Below, in pieces: positions 52,062-60,066 of a stretch of DNA of 64,000 nucleotides; the stretch's first letter is position 1; every line of letters starts with the position of its first letter. The stretch comes from Enterococcus saccharolyticus subsp. saccharolyticus (GTDB lineage: Bacteria; Bacillota; Bacilli; Lactobacillales; Enterococcaceae). The notes beneath the pieces were generated by a model that saw nothing but the letters and a program-made list of their open reading frames with translations, was not told the DNA's origin and ran no database searches. Position numbers and translations under genes: made by a program. The stretch is from positions 1,945,794 through 2,009,793 of the forward strand of contig NZ_CP118957.1 of assembly GCF_029023825.1 (NCBI RefSeq), written 5' to 3'.

Positions 52062-53791
52062 TTGGCTAATTCCTCCTCTGATAGTTGTGAGGCTGCAATA
52101 TCATAATAAATAGAGCAGTTCTCTAACAACTCTTTATGTGTCCCCATGCCAACAACATCTCCTTCATTTAAGACGATGATTTTATCGGCATGCATAATTG
52201 TTCCGACACGTTGCGCAACAATTAATGTCGTTGATTCGGTTGTTTCTTTTCGTAGACGTTCTCGTAATTTCGCATCTGTTGCATAGTCTAACGCTGAAAA
52301 ACTATCATCAAAAATAAAAATTTCTGGACGACGGATAATCGCACGAGCAATTGCTAACCGTTGCTTTTGTCCACCCGAGAAGTTAGAACCACCTTCTGAA
52401 ATCGGTGTATCGTATCCTTCTGATAAACGAGAAATAAATTCTGTCGCTTGCGCAATTTCGACTGCACGATCCATGTCTTCAATCGTCGCATCAGCTTTCC
52501 CATAACGTAAATTATCGGCAATTGTTCCAGAAAAGAGCAACGCTTTTTGTGGAATAAAACCTACTTTTTGACGTAAAGCTGCTAAATTGTACTCACGAAC
52601 ATCTACACCATCAATTAATACTTGCCCTTGACTCACATCGTAAAAACGTGGAATCAATTGAATTAACGTTGATTTTCCACTACCAGTACTTCCGATAAAA
52701 GCTACGGTTTCTCCTGGTTTGGCAGTGAAATTAATGTTACGAATCACAGGTGTCTGTGAAGGTCCTGGATACGCAAATGTCACATTTTTAAATTCGATAT
52801 AGCCTTTTGTCGGCGTTTCTGTCACGCCATCGGCTTTTTCTTTGATAATCGGTTCAATATCAAAGGCTTCTTGAATACGATTCGCTGAAACAGCGGCACG
52901 TGGATACATCATGAAAACTGTCGCAAATAACATAAATGAGAACAATGCATGGAAAATATATTCAATAAATGCAATTAAATCCCCGACTTGCAACTGTCCA
53001 GCATCAATTTGTAAACTACCGCTCCAAATAATTAACACCATAACAATGTTAAACAAGAAGAAAAAGGCAGGTTGTGCGACTGCCATTAAACGAAAGAGGC
53101 TTTTTGAGCTAGACGTATAGGCATCATTGACTTTGTCAAAACGTTTTTCTTCAAATTTTTCATTTACAAATGCACGAACAACGCGTAACCCTGATAAGTT
53201 TTCACGTAAGATACCATTGATACGATCAAGATTTTTTTGTTGTTTGGTGGATAGTGGTTCAGAAATTCGAGCAATCAATACCACGCCAATCAACAGAAAC
53301 GGCAATGCACCTAACACATACCATCCCAAACTACGGCTTGTACGTAATACCATATACAAACTCATCCCAAACATCATCGGCGTCATAAAGCCAATTCGTA
53401 AGATGTTTTGCATAAACAACATGATTTGATAGGCATCATTTGTGACACGTGTAATCAATGAAGATACGCCAATTTGTTCGTATTCATTGTGTGAATACCC
53501 TTGAATTTTTTCAAACAAATCATCTCGAATATCCGCCGTCATGTTCGTCGTGATACGTGTCGTAAAATAACCAAGCAAGATATTCATAATAATTCCGACA
53601 ACGACAATCCCAATCATCGCAAGCCCCATGTTTTTCACATAAGCCGCATCGTTATTGGCAATCCCGACGTCAATCATTCTTGCTAACAGCGTGGGTAACC
53701 CTAACTCGATTAAAATAAAGCCAAAAACACAGATGAAATTCAAAATAAGCCATTTTTTATTTTTCATCGTGTAACGAAACATTAACTTCAA
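52058..53791 (-). CDS. Heterodimeric ABC exporter, subunit with degenerate Walker B
   Basis: This 577-residue half-transporter has six helices and a nucleotide-binding domain with Walker A GSTGSGKST and a canonical signature NFSGGQKQRLAIAR. Walker B ends in IFIFDDSFSALD, where Asp replaces the catalytic Glu, and the switch His is Gln (LIVAQRVGTI). This asymmetry defines exporters in which one ATP site is catalytically weak. Drugs or lipids are likely substrates, but none can be named. It is first of two genes and has an A+T-rich upstream region without a recognised regulator. Confidence 0.92.
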   Translation of the reverse strand: MKLMFRYTMKNKKWLILNFICVFGFILIELGLPTLLARMIDVGIANNDAAYVKNMGLAMIGIVVVGIIMNILLGYFTTRITTNMTADIRDDLFEKIQGYSHNEYEQIGVSSLITRVTNDAYQIMLFMQNILRIGFMTPMMFGMSLYMVLRTSRSLGWYVLGALPFLLIGVVLIARISEPLSTKQQKNLDRINGILRENLSGLRVVRAFVNEKFEEKRFDKVNDAYTSSSKSLFRLMAVAQPAFFFLFNIVMVLIIWSGSLQIDAGQLQVGDLIAFIEYIFHALFSFMLFATVFMMYPRAAVSANRIQEAFDIEPIIKEKADGVTETPTKGYIEFKNVTFAYPGPSQTPVIRNINFTAKPGETVAFIGSTGSGKSTLIQLIPRFYDVSQGQVLIDGVDVREYNLAALRQKVGFIPQKALLFSGTIADNLRYGKADATIEDMDRAVEIAQATEFISRLSEGYDTPISEGGSNFSGGQKQRLAIARAIIRRPEIFIFDDSFSALDYATDAKLRERLRKETTESTTLIVAQRVGTIMHADKIIVLNEGDVVGMGTHKELLENCSIYYDIAASQLSEEELAK

Positions 53792-54243
53792 AATAATTCC
53801 CTCCTTAAATGTACAATTACTTTAAATATAGCACACTCTATTTTTTTAAAAAACTTTGACGACATAACTTTCAGTAAATAGCCAAGTCATTTTCATCGTC
53901 CTTTAATTTTCAATGTTTTTCCTATCAAAAACTTACCAAACAATTCATTTTACCATCATTTTCAACTCGCTTACTTTCTATACTTATTCGAATTTGTGTG
54001 ATAAACTAGGAGAAAAGATCGTACCAACGATAGACTCGGTTGAATTTTTACGTTATACATTCGGAAAGCAAAGACGAGGCTTTCTCTTTTTTTCTCACAT
54101 TATGTCTGAAAAAAGCATCTAAATCAAAAGAGTTTCTTTTGCGTGCAGGTCTTCAGTTAAGGAGACTGCAAGTTTGTTGCGCGTAAGAATTCAAGCGTCA
54201 AAATATTAACAAACTGCGTGAGGCAGATAAAGGAGATAAACAC
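53792..54243 (+). other. Long leader region of rpoY-rnjA with possible attenuator
   Basis: The 450 bases hold no convincing gene. A hairpin with T-run, GGAAAGC/GCTTTCT then seven T (54063-54092), could end a short RNA. A little later GCAAGTTTGTT and AACAAACTGC can form a large stem, and GGTCTTCAG-AAGGAGACTGC repeats occur. A -10-like GTGATAAAC is near 53997. A 69-codon frame at 53913 overlaps these elements and is not supported. Confidence 0.4.
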
Positions 54244-54456
54244 ATGATTTATAAAGTTTTTTATCAAGAAACAAAAGAACGCAACCCAAAAAGAGAACAA
54301 ACACACGTGTTATACATCGAAGCAGACAGTGCGGTTGATGCACGTCAAGTAGTGGAAGAAAATACCCCATATAATATCGAACTTGTCTATGAATTAGACG
54401 GAAATCATTTAGAATATGAAAAAGAGAATGCTGATTTCCAACTAACGGAGTTTTAA
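54244..54456 (+). CDS. rpoY: RNA polymerase epsilon subunit (RpoY)
   Basis: This is a 70-residue small RNA polymerase accessory subunit of Firmicutes. It opens [20 protein letters not shown] and includes [20 protein letters not shown], then [19 protein letters not shown]. It is always upstream of RNase J1, and here the gap is one base, so translation is coupled. AAAGGAG lies before the ATG. It may protect polymerase from phage inhibitors, but the role is not firmly known. Confidence 0.95.
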   Translation: MIYKVFYQETKERNPKREQTHVLYIEADSAVDARQVVEENTPYNIELVYELDGNHLEYEKENADFQLTEF

Positions 54457-54457
54457 G

Positions 54458-56137
54458 ATGAAAGTATCTCTTAAAAACAACGAGACCGGCGTTTTCGGTA
54501 TTGGCGGATTAGGAGAAATCGGAAAAAACTGTTATGGGGTGCAATTTCAAGACGAGATTATCTTGATCGATGCGGGAATCAAATTCCCAGAAGATGAGCT
54601 CCTTGGTATTGACTACGTGATTTCTGATTACAGCTATATCGTCCAAAACTTGCAAAAAGTCAAAGGGTTAATCGTCACTCATGGTCATGAAGATCATATT
54701 GGTGGTATCCCTTACCTATTAAGACAAGCAAATATTCCTATTTACGCAGGTCCGTTAGCGTTGGCATTAATTACCAACAAGCTAGACGAACATGGTTTAC
54801 TACGTGATGCTGTTTTACACGAAATTCATGAAGATACGGTCATCCGTTTTAGAAAAACTTCAGTGAGTTTCTTCCGTACAACACATAGTATTCCCGATGC
54901 GCTGGGCGTAGTTGTCAAAACACCTTGTGGCAATATCGTTGCGACAGGTGACTTTAAATTTGATTTTACACCTGTTGGCGAACCAGCCAACTTGCATAAA
55001 ATGGCTAAAATTGGTGAAGAAGGTGTTTTGTGTTTACTATCTGATAGTACCAATGCCGAAATCCCAACGTTTACTAAGTCTGAAAAAACAATTGGTTCTT
55101 CTATTATCAAGATTTTTGAAAAAATCGAAGGACGTATTATTTTTGCCAGTTTCGCTTCCAATATCTTCCGTTTGCAACAAGCAGCGGATGCGGCAGTTGC
55201 GACAGGTCGAAAGATTGCAGTTTTTGGTCGCAGTATGGAAAATGCGATTGTCAACGGCCAAAAATTAGGTTATATCAATGTACCTAAAGGAACTTTTGTT
55301 GATGCAAGTGAAATCAATCGCTTGCCTGCAAACGAAACCATGATTTTATGTACAGGTTCACAAGGCGAACCAATGGCAGCGTTAAGTCGGATCGCCAATG
55401 GAACTCACCGTCAAATCCACGTACATCCGGATGATACAGTGATTTTTTCAAGCTCTCCTATTCCAGGAAATACAACTAGCGTCAACCATCTAATCAATTT
55501 ATTATTAGAAGCTGGTGCAAAAGTTATTCACGGAAAATTAAACAACATCCACACTTCTGGTCACGGTGGTCAAGAAGAGCAAAAATTAATGTTACGTTTA
55601 ATGAAACCAAAATATTTTATGCCGGTTCATGGTGAATTCCGTATGTTAAAAATCCATACGCAATTAGCCCAAGATACTGGTGTACCAAAAGAAAATTGTT
55701 TTATCATGGAAAATGGGGATATGTTAGCTTTAACACCAGACACTGCCCGTCTTGCCGGTCACTTTAATGCGGGTGACGTTTATGTTGATGGTAGTGGGAT
55801 TGGTGATATTGGCAATGTGGTCTTACGCGATCGCCGTATCCTTTCAGAAGAAGGTTTGGTTTTAGCTGTTGCTACTGTTGATATTGAGAAAAAAGAAATT
55901 TTAGCAGGTCCAGATATTTTATCTCGCGGTTTTGTCTATATGCGTGAATCCGGCGAAATGATTAGCGAAGGGCAAACTATTTTATTCCATGCCTTGCGTG
56001 AAGCTTTAAGCCAACCAGATTGCAACGAATACAAATTGCGTGAAGCGATGTCTGTAGCCTTACAACCTTTCTTATTTGAAAAAACAGAACGTCATCCAAT
56101 GATTTTATCGATGATTATGACATTAGACGAAGAATAA
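54458..56137 (+). CDS. rnjA: Ribonuclease J1
   Basis: This is a 559-residue metallo-beta-lactamase/beta-CASP nuclease with endo- and 5'-exonuclease activity in mRNA decay and rRNA maturation. Zinc ligands lie in [16 protein letters not shown], the beta-CASP region includes [12 protein letters not shown] and [11 protein letters not shown], and HGEFRML holds a further His. The C-terminal tail ends in [16 protein letters not shown]. Length is normal. It is cotranscribed with rpoY. Confidence 0.95.
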   Translation: MKVSLKNNETGVFGIGGLGEIGKNCYGVQFQDEIILIDAGIKFPEDELLGIDYVISDYSYIVQNLQKVKGLIVTHGHEDHIGGIPYLLRQANIPIYAGPLALALITNKLDEHGLLRDAVLHEIHEDTVIRFRKTSVSFFRTTHSIPDALGVVVKTPCGNIVATGDFKFDFTPVGEPANLHKMAKIGEEGVLCLLSDSTNAEIPTFTKSEKTIGSSIIKIFEKIEGRIIFASFASNIFRLQQAADAAVATGRKIAVFGRSMENAIVNGQKLGYINVPKGTFVDASEINRLPANETMILCTGSQGEPMAALSRIANGTHRQIHVHPDDTVIFSSSPIPGNTTSVNHLINLLLEAGAKVIHGKLNNIHTSGHGGQEEQKLMLRLMKPKYFMPVHGEFRMLKIHTQLAQDTGVPKENCFIMENGDMLALTPDTARLAGHFNAGDVYVDGSGIGDIGNVVLRDRRILSEEGLVLAVATVDIEKKEILAGPDILSRGFVYMRESGEMISEGQTILFHALREALSQPDCNEYKLREAMSVALQPFLFEKTERHPMILSMIMTLDEE

Positions 56138-56145
56138 AAGAAGCA

Positions 56146-56187
56146 CTCCTTTGCGTATTTATCAATGATAGTAGGCAAAGGAGTTTT
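56146..56187 (+). terminator. Terminator of rnjA that includes the radC ribosome site
   Basis: ACTCCTTTGC pairs with GCAAAGGAGT around about 19 bases, followed by eight T. The 3' arm AAAGGAG (56177-56183) is also the Shine-Dalgarno for the ATG at 56192. Confidence 0.8.
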
Positions 56188-56191
56188 TTTT

Positions 56192-56878
56192 ATGGAAAAA
56201 CAAATAACAGTTCCCAAAAGCTCACGTCCACGCGAGCGCTTGTTGGAATTTGGTGAAAAAGCATTATCGGATCAAGAATTACTAGCTATTTTGTTACGGA
56301 CGGGATCTAAACCGTATAATGTCTTAGAATTAGCGGGCTTAATTTTAGCTGCGTTCCCTAATCTGTATGAATTAAAATCAGCAAGTCTGAATGAATTACA
56401 ACAAATTCGTGGTGTGGGACAGATTCGCGCGATTGAATTAAAAGCAATGATGGAATTGGGTAGTCGTATCCATCAGACAAGACAACCGAAATATGGTAAG
56501 GTCCAATCGAGTTATGGCTTAGCACAACAATTAATTGACGAATTTAAAGATTATCATCAAGAACATCTAGTGTGTTTGTATTTGAATACGAAAAATGAAA
56601 TAACACATCGAAAAACATTATTTATTGGTTCGTTGAATCAAAGTATTGCTCATCCACGAGAAATTTACCGTGAAGCAGTCCGTTGTAGTGCAGCAAGAAT
56701 TATCTGCGCGCATAATCATCCCAGCGGAGCGCCACAACCCTCTGTCAACGATCGACTCTTTACAAAACGACTCAAACAATGCGGCGAATTGATGGGCATC
56801 GAATTACTCGATCATCTCATTATCGGAAACGAAAGTTATGTCAGTTTGCGTGAAGATGGTTTTTGGGATGAAAATTAA
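56192..56878 (+). CDS. radC: RadC family JAMM/MPN+ protein
   Basis: This 228-residue protein has an N-terminal HhH region (LNELQQIRGVGQIRAIELKA) and a C-terminal JAB domain with the metal motif CAHNHPSGAPQPSVNDRLFT (His-x-His...Asp). Family members were named for DNA repair, but the role is unproven and metalloprotease activity is suggested. The start is the ATG at 56192, eight bases after a Shine-Dalgarno formed by the rnjA terminator arm. The longer frame from 56165 is unlikely. It is the last gene before csp. Confidence 0.9.
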   Translation: MEKQITVPKSSRPRERLLEFGEKALSDQELLAILLRTGSKPYNVLELAGLILAAFPNLYELKSASLNELQQIRGVGQIRAIELKAMMELGSRIHQTRQPKYGKVQSSYGLAQQLIDEFKDYHQEHLVCLYLNTKNEITHRKTLFIGSLNQSIAHPREIYREAVRCSAARIICAHNHPSGAPQPSVNDRLFTKRLKQCGELMGIELLDHLIIGNESYVSLREDGFWDEN

Positions 56879-56888
56879 AGAACAACGC

Positions 56889-56917
56889 TTGCAAAAAAAT
56901 AACTGCAAGTGTAGAAT
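56889..56917 (+). promoter_or_regulatory. Promoter of the cold-shock gene
   Basis: TTGCAA (56889-56894), a 17-base spacer and TAGAAT (56912-56917) precede about 115 bases of untranslated leader, as common for csp genes. The -35 sequence and part of the spacer form a TTGCA/TGCAA hairpin next to the radC stop. Confidence 0.7.
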
Positions 56918-57034
56918 AAATTTGTAATCTTGTTTGGGAATAGAAGTTGAAACAAATTGTTACACCTCTATCGTACACGAGCAATGTTACAATTATTTAT
57001 TTAAGAGTGCTTATGCACGAGGAGGTTACTAGAA

Positions 57035-57235
57035 ATGGAACAAGGAACAGTAAAATGGTTTAACGCAGAAAAAGGGTTTGGTTTTATCACTCGTGAAGAC
57101 GGAAGTGACGTATTCGTACACTTTTCAGCAATTCAAGGTGACGGCTTCAAGACTTTAGAAGAAGGTCAAGCTGTAACTTTTGATGTAGAAGAATCAGATC
57201 GTGGCCCACAAGCTACTAACGTTGTTAAAGCATAA
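57035..57235 (+). CDS. csp: Cold-shock protein
   Basis: This 66-residue single cold-shock domain protein is an RNA chaperone. RNP1 is KGFGFITRE (about 13-21) and RNP2 is DVFVHFSAI (about 25-33). It ends [10 protein letters not shown] like other CspA family members. A long leader and a strong AGGAGG site suggest post-transcriptional control at low temperature. It is monocistronic with its own terminator. Confidence 0.97.
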   Translation: MEQGTVKWFNAEKGFGFITREDGSDVFVHFSAIQGDGFKTLEEGQAVTFDVEESDRGPQATNVVKA

Positions 57236-57241
57236 ACAAGC

Positions 57242-57276
57242 AAAGAAGCGAGGCAAATTGCCTCGCTTCTTTTTAT
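57242..57276 (+). terminator. Terminator of csp
   Basis: AAAGAAGCGAGGCAA pairs with TTGCCTCGCTTCTTT with almost no loop and ends in T's. Confidence 0.93.
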
Positions 57277-57415
57277 TTTATTGCTTTAATCATAAAAATC
57301 TTAGAAAATTCTAAATTGATTTTCTGTGTGTCACTTATTGGTTGTTTTATAATAATCTTTGACTGCTAATTCTTCCGTCATTCTCCGTGCCTCTTCATAA
57401 CGTTGACGTATTTTT

Positions 57416-58078
57416 TTATTTCTCCAAAAATCCCGGAACGTCCGCAAGTGTAGGTAACACTGCAAGTGACTTATCAATTAAATCAGACGTCGGTTCTAAT
57501 AAATCTGGAATCATAATCACGTCAATTCCAGCATCGTGAGCAGCTAAAATTCCGTTTTTTGAATCTTCTAAAATGAGTAAATTTTCTTTAGGTACATCAA
57601 AGAATTGATGGGCTTTCTCAAAAATTTCTGGATCGGGTTTGGCACGCGCCACATCTTCAAAAGACACAATATGAGCAAACGTCTCTTGTAGCTCATTTTT
57701 TTCCAACAAGATATCGATAATTCGACGTTGGTTACTGGAAGCTATAATGCGTGGAATTTGCTTTTCGTCCAAATAAGCTAATATTTCAGCTAACCCCGGT
57801 TTTAAATCTGCCACGCCGGCTTCAAATAATTCAATGGTGCGATTAAACGAACGCTCAATAAAGTCGGCAATTACTTCTTCTCCATGTAAGTCATCATACA
57901 TTTCGTGATAAGCCGCCCATACTTCATCATCGCCCACGCCAATATAGCGTTTATAAATGTCCATATCGTAAGCAATCGCAAATTCGTCAGCAATTTCTTT
58001 GGTTGCTCGATAATACAACTTCTCGGTATCGAAAATCAGTCCGTCCATATCAAAAATAACACCTTGTAAATTACGCAT
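57416..58078 (-). CDS. HAD family hydrolase, beta-phosphoglucomutase-like
   Basis: This is a 220-residue HAD phosphatase. Motif I is VIFDMDGLIFDTE (nucleophile Asp), motif II IASSNQRR, motif III SFEDVARAKPDP, motif IV ILEDSKNGILAAHDAG. The alpha cap domain is residues 15-85. It probably acts on a sugar phosphate. The ATG at 58078 after GGAGG overlaps the folC stop by eight bases (ATGCGTAA), so it is translationally coupled. The longer frame to 58126 is not used. Confidence 0.9.
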   Translation of the reverse strand: MRNLQGVIFDMDGLIFDTEKLYYRATKEIADEFAIAYDMDIYKRYIGVGDDEVWAAYHEMYDDLHGEEVIADFIERSFNRTIELFEAGVADLKPGLAEILAYLDEKQIPRIIASSNQRRIIDILLEKNELQETFAHIVSFEDVARAKPDPEIFEKAHQFFDVPKENLLILEDSKNGILAAHDAGIDVIMIPDLLEPTSDLIDKSLAVLPTLADVPGFLEK

Positions 58079-59390
58079 TTTTTCCTCCTTGAATTTCTTG
58101 TAGTAGTTGACGTACTTGCGAAACAAAATAAAGGGAACCAGTAACTAAAACTAAGGAATCACTGTCCGCTTTTTCTAAAATGTCTGCTAGCCCAAATTGC
58201 CATAACGACGCTACTTGCAGACGTTTTTCATCGATTCGTTGGTAATTTTTTTCTAAGCGCAATGCTTTCGGATAATCAAAGGTTGTAATGTAGATATCTG
58301 CATTAGGCAACGCCAATAATTGATGCAGCATGTCTTTAATTTCTTTCGTTTCTAACGCTGAAAACAACACATGGATTTTATAGTCGCTAAATTCTTGTTG
58401 CATATTTTCAATTAAACGCTTCATCGCATGTTCATTATGTGCCCCATCTAAAATGACGAGCGGTTGTTCACTAATGCGCTCCATTCGCGCTGGCCAAAAA
58501 GTCTTTTTCAACCCTTCACGAATATATTTTTCTTTGATTGGCAAGTTGATTTGTTGGCAATACAAATAAAATAGTTCAATCGCTAAACTCGCATTTTCTA
58601 TTTGGTGTTTCCCTAACAATGGGGTTTTCAATTCTGTTAATTTCCCCTGTTCGTTGTAAAAATCAAACACTTCACCCCATTGTGAATCCGGATGACGATA
58701 TTCGACTTGATATTCTTGTTTAAAATGGTAGACTTGTGCTTGTTTTTCAGAAGCAATTTTTTCGATAACCGCAAGTGCTTCTGGTTGAATATTTCCTGTA
58801 ACAACAGGAATCCCGGTTTTAATAATCCCGGCTTTTTGTGTCGCTATTTCGGACAAAGTTTCTCCTAAAATATCGGTATGATCCATGCCAATCGTTGTAA
58901 TAGCAGTTAACATTGGCGACACGACATTGGTACTATCCAATAAACCACCTAAACCGACTTCAATAATCGCAATGTCCACCTCTTGTTGCACATAATACTC
59001 AAACGCCATTACTGTTAAGACTTCAAATTCTGTAATACCTGATACAGCTTCTACTTGATCTAATTGCTCCACCAGTGGTTTAATTTTTGCGACCAGTGCA
59101 ATCAATTCATCATCTGGAATTGCTACACCATTTTTAGCGATGCGTTCATTAAAACTTTCAATATAAGGGGACGTAAACGACCCAACTGTTAGCCCTGTTT
59201 CTTGAATCATAGCACGCAAATAACTAACTGTGGAGCCTTTGCCATTGGTTCCAGCGACATGGATGACGGGAACTTTCTTTTCTGGATGATCTAATAATGC
59301 TAGAAGTGCTTCCACGCGATCTAACCCTGGTCGTGAACCAAATGGTAATCGACTATGAATCCACTCAATTGCTTCTTCTACTGTTCTCAC
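58071..59390 (-). CDS. folC: Folylpolyglutamate synthase/dihydrofolate synthase
   Basis: This 439-residue Mur-ligase-like enzyme adds glutamate to folates. It has VIHVAGTNGKGSTVSYLRAM (P-loop), SFTSPYIESFNERI, IEVGLGGLLDSTNVV and the central ARMERISEQPLVILDGAHNEHAM. The DHFS activity cannot be read from sequence. It starts at the ATG at 59390. It is cotranscribed with the HAD gene. The acetyltransferase gene upstream ends 40 bases before its start. Confidence 0.93.
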   Translation of the reverse strand: MRTVEEAIEWIHSRLPFGSRPGLDRVEALLALLDHPEKKVPVIHVAGTNGKGSTVSYLRAMIQETGLTVGSFTSPYIESFNERIAKNGVAIPDDELIALVAKIKPLVEQLDQVEAVSGITEFEVLTVMAFEYYVQQEVDIAIIEVGLGGLLDSTNVVSPMLTAITTIGMDHTDILGETLSEIATQKAGIIKTGIPVVTGNIQPEALAVIEKIASEKQAQVYHFKQEYQVEYRHPDSQWGEVFDFYNEQGKLTELKTPLLGKHQIENASLAIELFYLYCQQINLPIKEKYIREGLKKTFWPARMERISEQPLVILDGAHNEHAMKRLIENMQQEFSDYKIHVLFSALETKEIKDMLHQLLALPNADIYITTFDYPKALRLEKNYQRIDEKRLQVASLWQFGLADILEKADSDSLVLVTGSLYFVSQVRQLLQEIQGGKNA

Positions 59391-59429
59391 ACTGCTTCAC
59401 CTCTATGCGTATTATAACAAATAACTCCC

Positions 59430-59900
59430 TTATTCTGCCAATTTCTTTAAGTTCTCACCCGTTACACGATAGGTCGTCCAATCGCTCATTGGTTCAGCAG
59501 ATAACGATAAATAAAAATCAATGCTCGTTTGATTCCAATCCAAGCACCACCATTCCAACCGTCCACAATCACGTTCTACAGCAATTTGTGCTAATTTTTT
59601 CAACAGTTGCTTCCCAATCCCTTGTCCACGAACATCAGGTGTAACGTACAAATCTTCTAAATATAATCCTGCTTTCCCTAAAAAAGTCGAGTAATTATGA
59701 AAAAACAAAGCAAATCCGACTTCTTTACCATCGACTACCGCAAACAATACTTCTGCCCTTTTTTGATCGAATAGTGACTTTTCTAAATCAGCTTCGGTGG
59801 CAACCACCTCTGCTAATAAATTTTCATAAGCTGCCAATTCCTTGATAAAATGTAAAACCAATCCAACATCTTTTCTTTCTGCAAAGCGAAACTCCATCAA
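59430..59900 (-). CDS. GNAT family N-acetyltransferase
   Basis: This is a 156-residue acetyltransferase. It starts EFRFAERKDVGLVLHFIKEL, has LYVTPDVRGQGIGKQLLKKL as the acetyl-CoA site (about 88-107) and RLEWWCLDWNQTSIDFYLSL. The form with EDLYV, WWCLDWN and IDFY is that of the diamine acetyltransferase-like subgroup, so an amine such as spermidine may be the substrate. Inference only. Dispersed repeat copy C lies just upstream, between it and valS. Confidence 0.85.
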   Translation of the reverse strand: MMEFRFAERKDVGLVLHFIKELAAYENLLAEVVATEADLEKSLFDQKRAEVLFAVVDGKEVGFALFFHNYSTFLGKAGLYLEDLYVTPDVRGQGIGKQLLKKLAQIAVERDCGRLEWWCLDWNQTSIDFYLSLSAEPMSDWTTYRVTGENLKKLAE

Positions 59901-59920
59901 ACCACTCCTTATTATAAAAG

Positions 59921-60058
59921 TGCCTGTGACATACGTAAAAACTAGACAAAAATAGCCGAACGATAGTGCTTCTCGTGCATTTACGACGAGGACCTACTGG
60001 ATCGCAGGAGCAATTTCTTATCGTTCGGCTATTTTCTTAAACGTTTATATCACAGTAG
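59921..60058. repeat. Dispersed nested-palindrome repeat, copy C (inverted and diverged)
   Basis: The outer arm GCCTGTGACATACG (left) faces ATATCACAG (right). Inner arms AAAAATAGCCGAACGATAG and TCTTATCGTTCGGCTATTTT flank a core with CGACGAGGACCTACTGG, the reverse-strand relative of the TGGTCCTC-TCG core in copies A and B. The inner arms have changed together (CCGAAC/GTTCGG kept), which suggests the stem matters. It lies between two minus-strand genes and ends valS transcription. Confidence 0.72.
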
Positions 60059-60066
60059 CTTTTTAC

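Noticed and set aside
53913-54122. 69-codon plus-strand frame upstream of rpoY
   Set aside because: It overlaps a terminator-like hairpin and leader stems, has no convincing ribosome site, and its sequence is low complexity with many Phe, Ser and Thr.
57277-57415. Alternative minus-strand frame extending past the HAD gene (IRQRYEEARRMTEELAV...)
   Set aside because: The 30 residues look protein-like and could be a frameshifted tail, but the HAD domain is already complete and no start or homology supports an extra gene.
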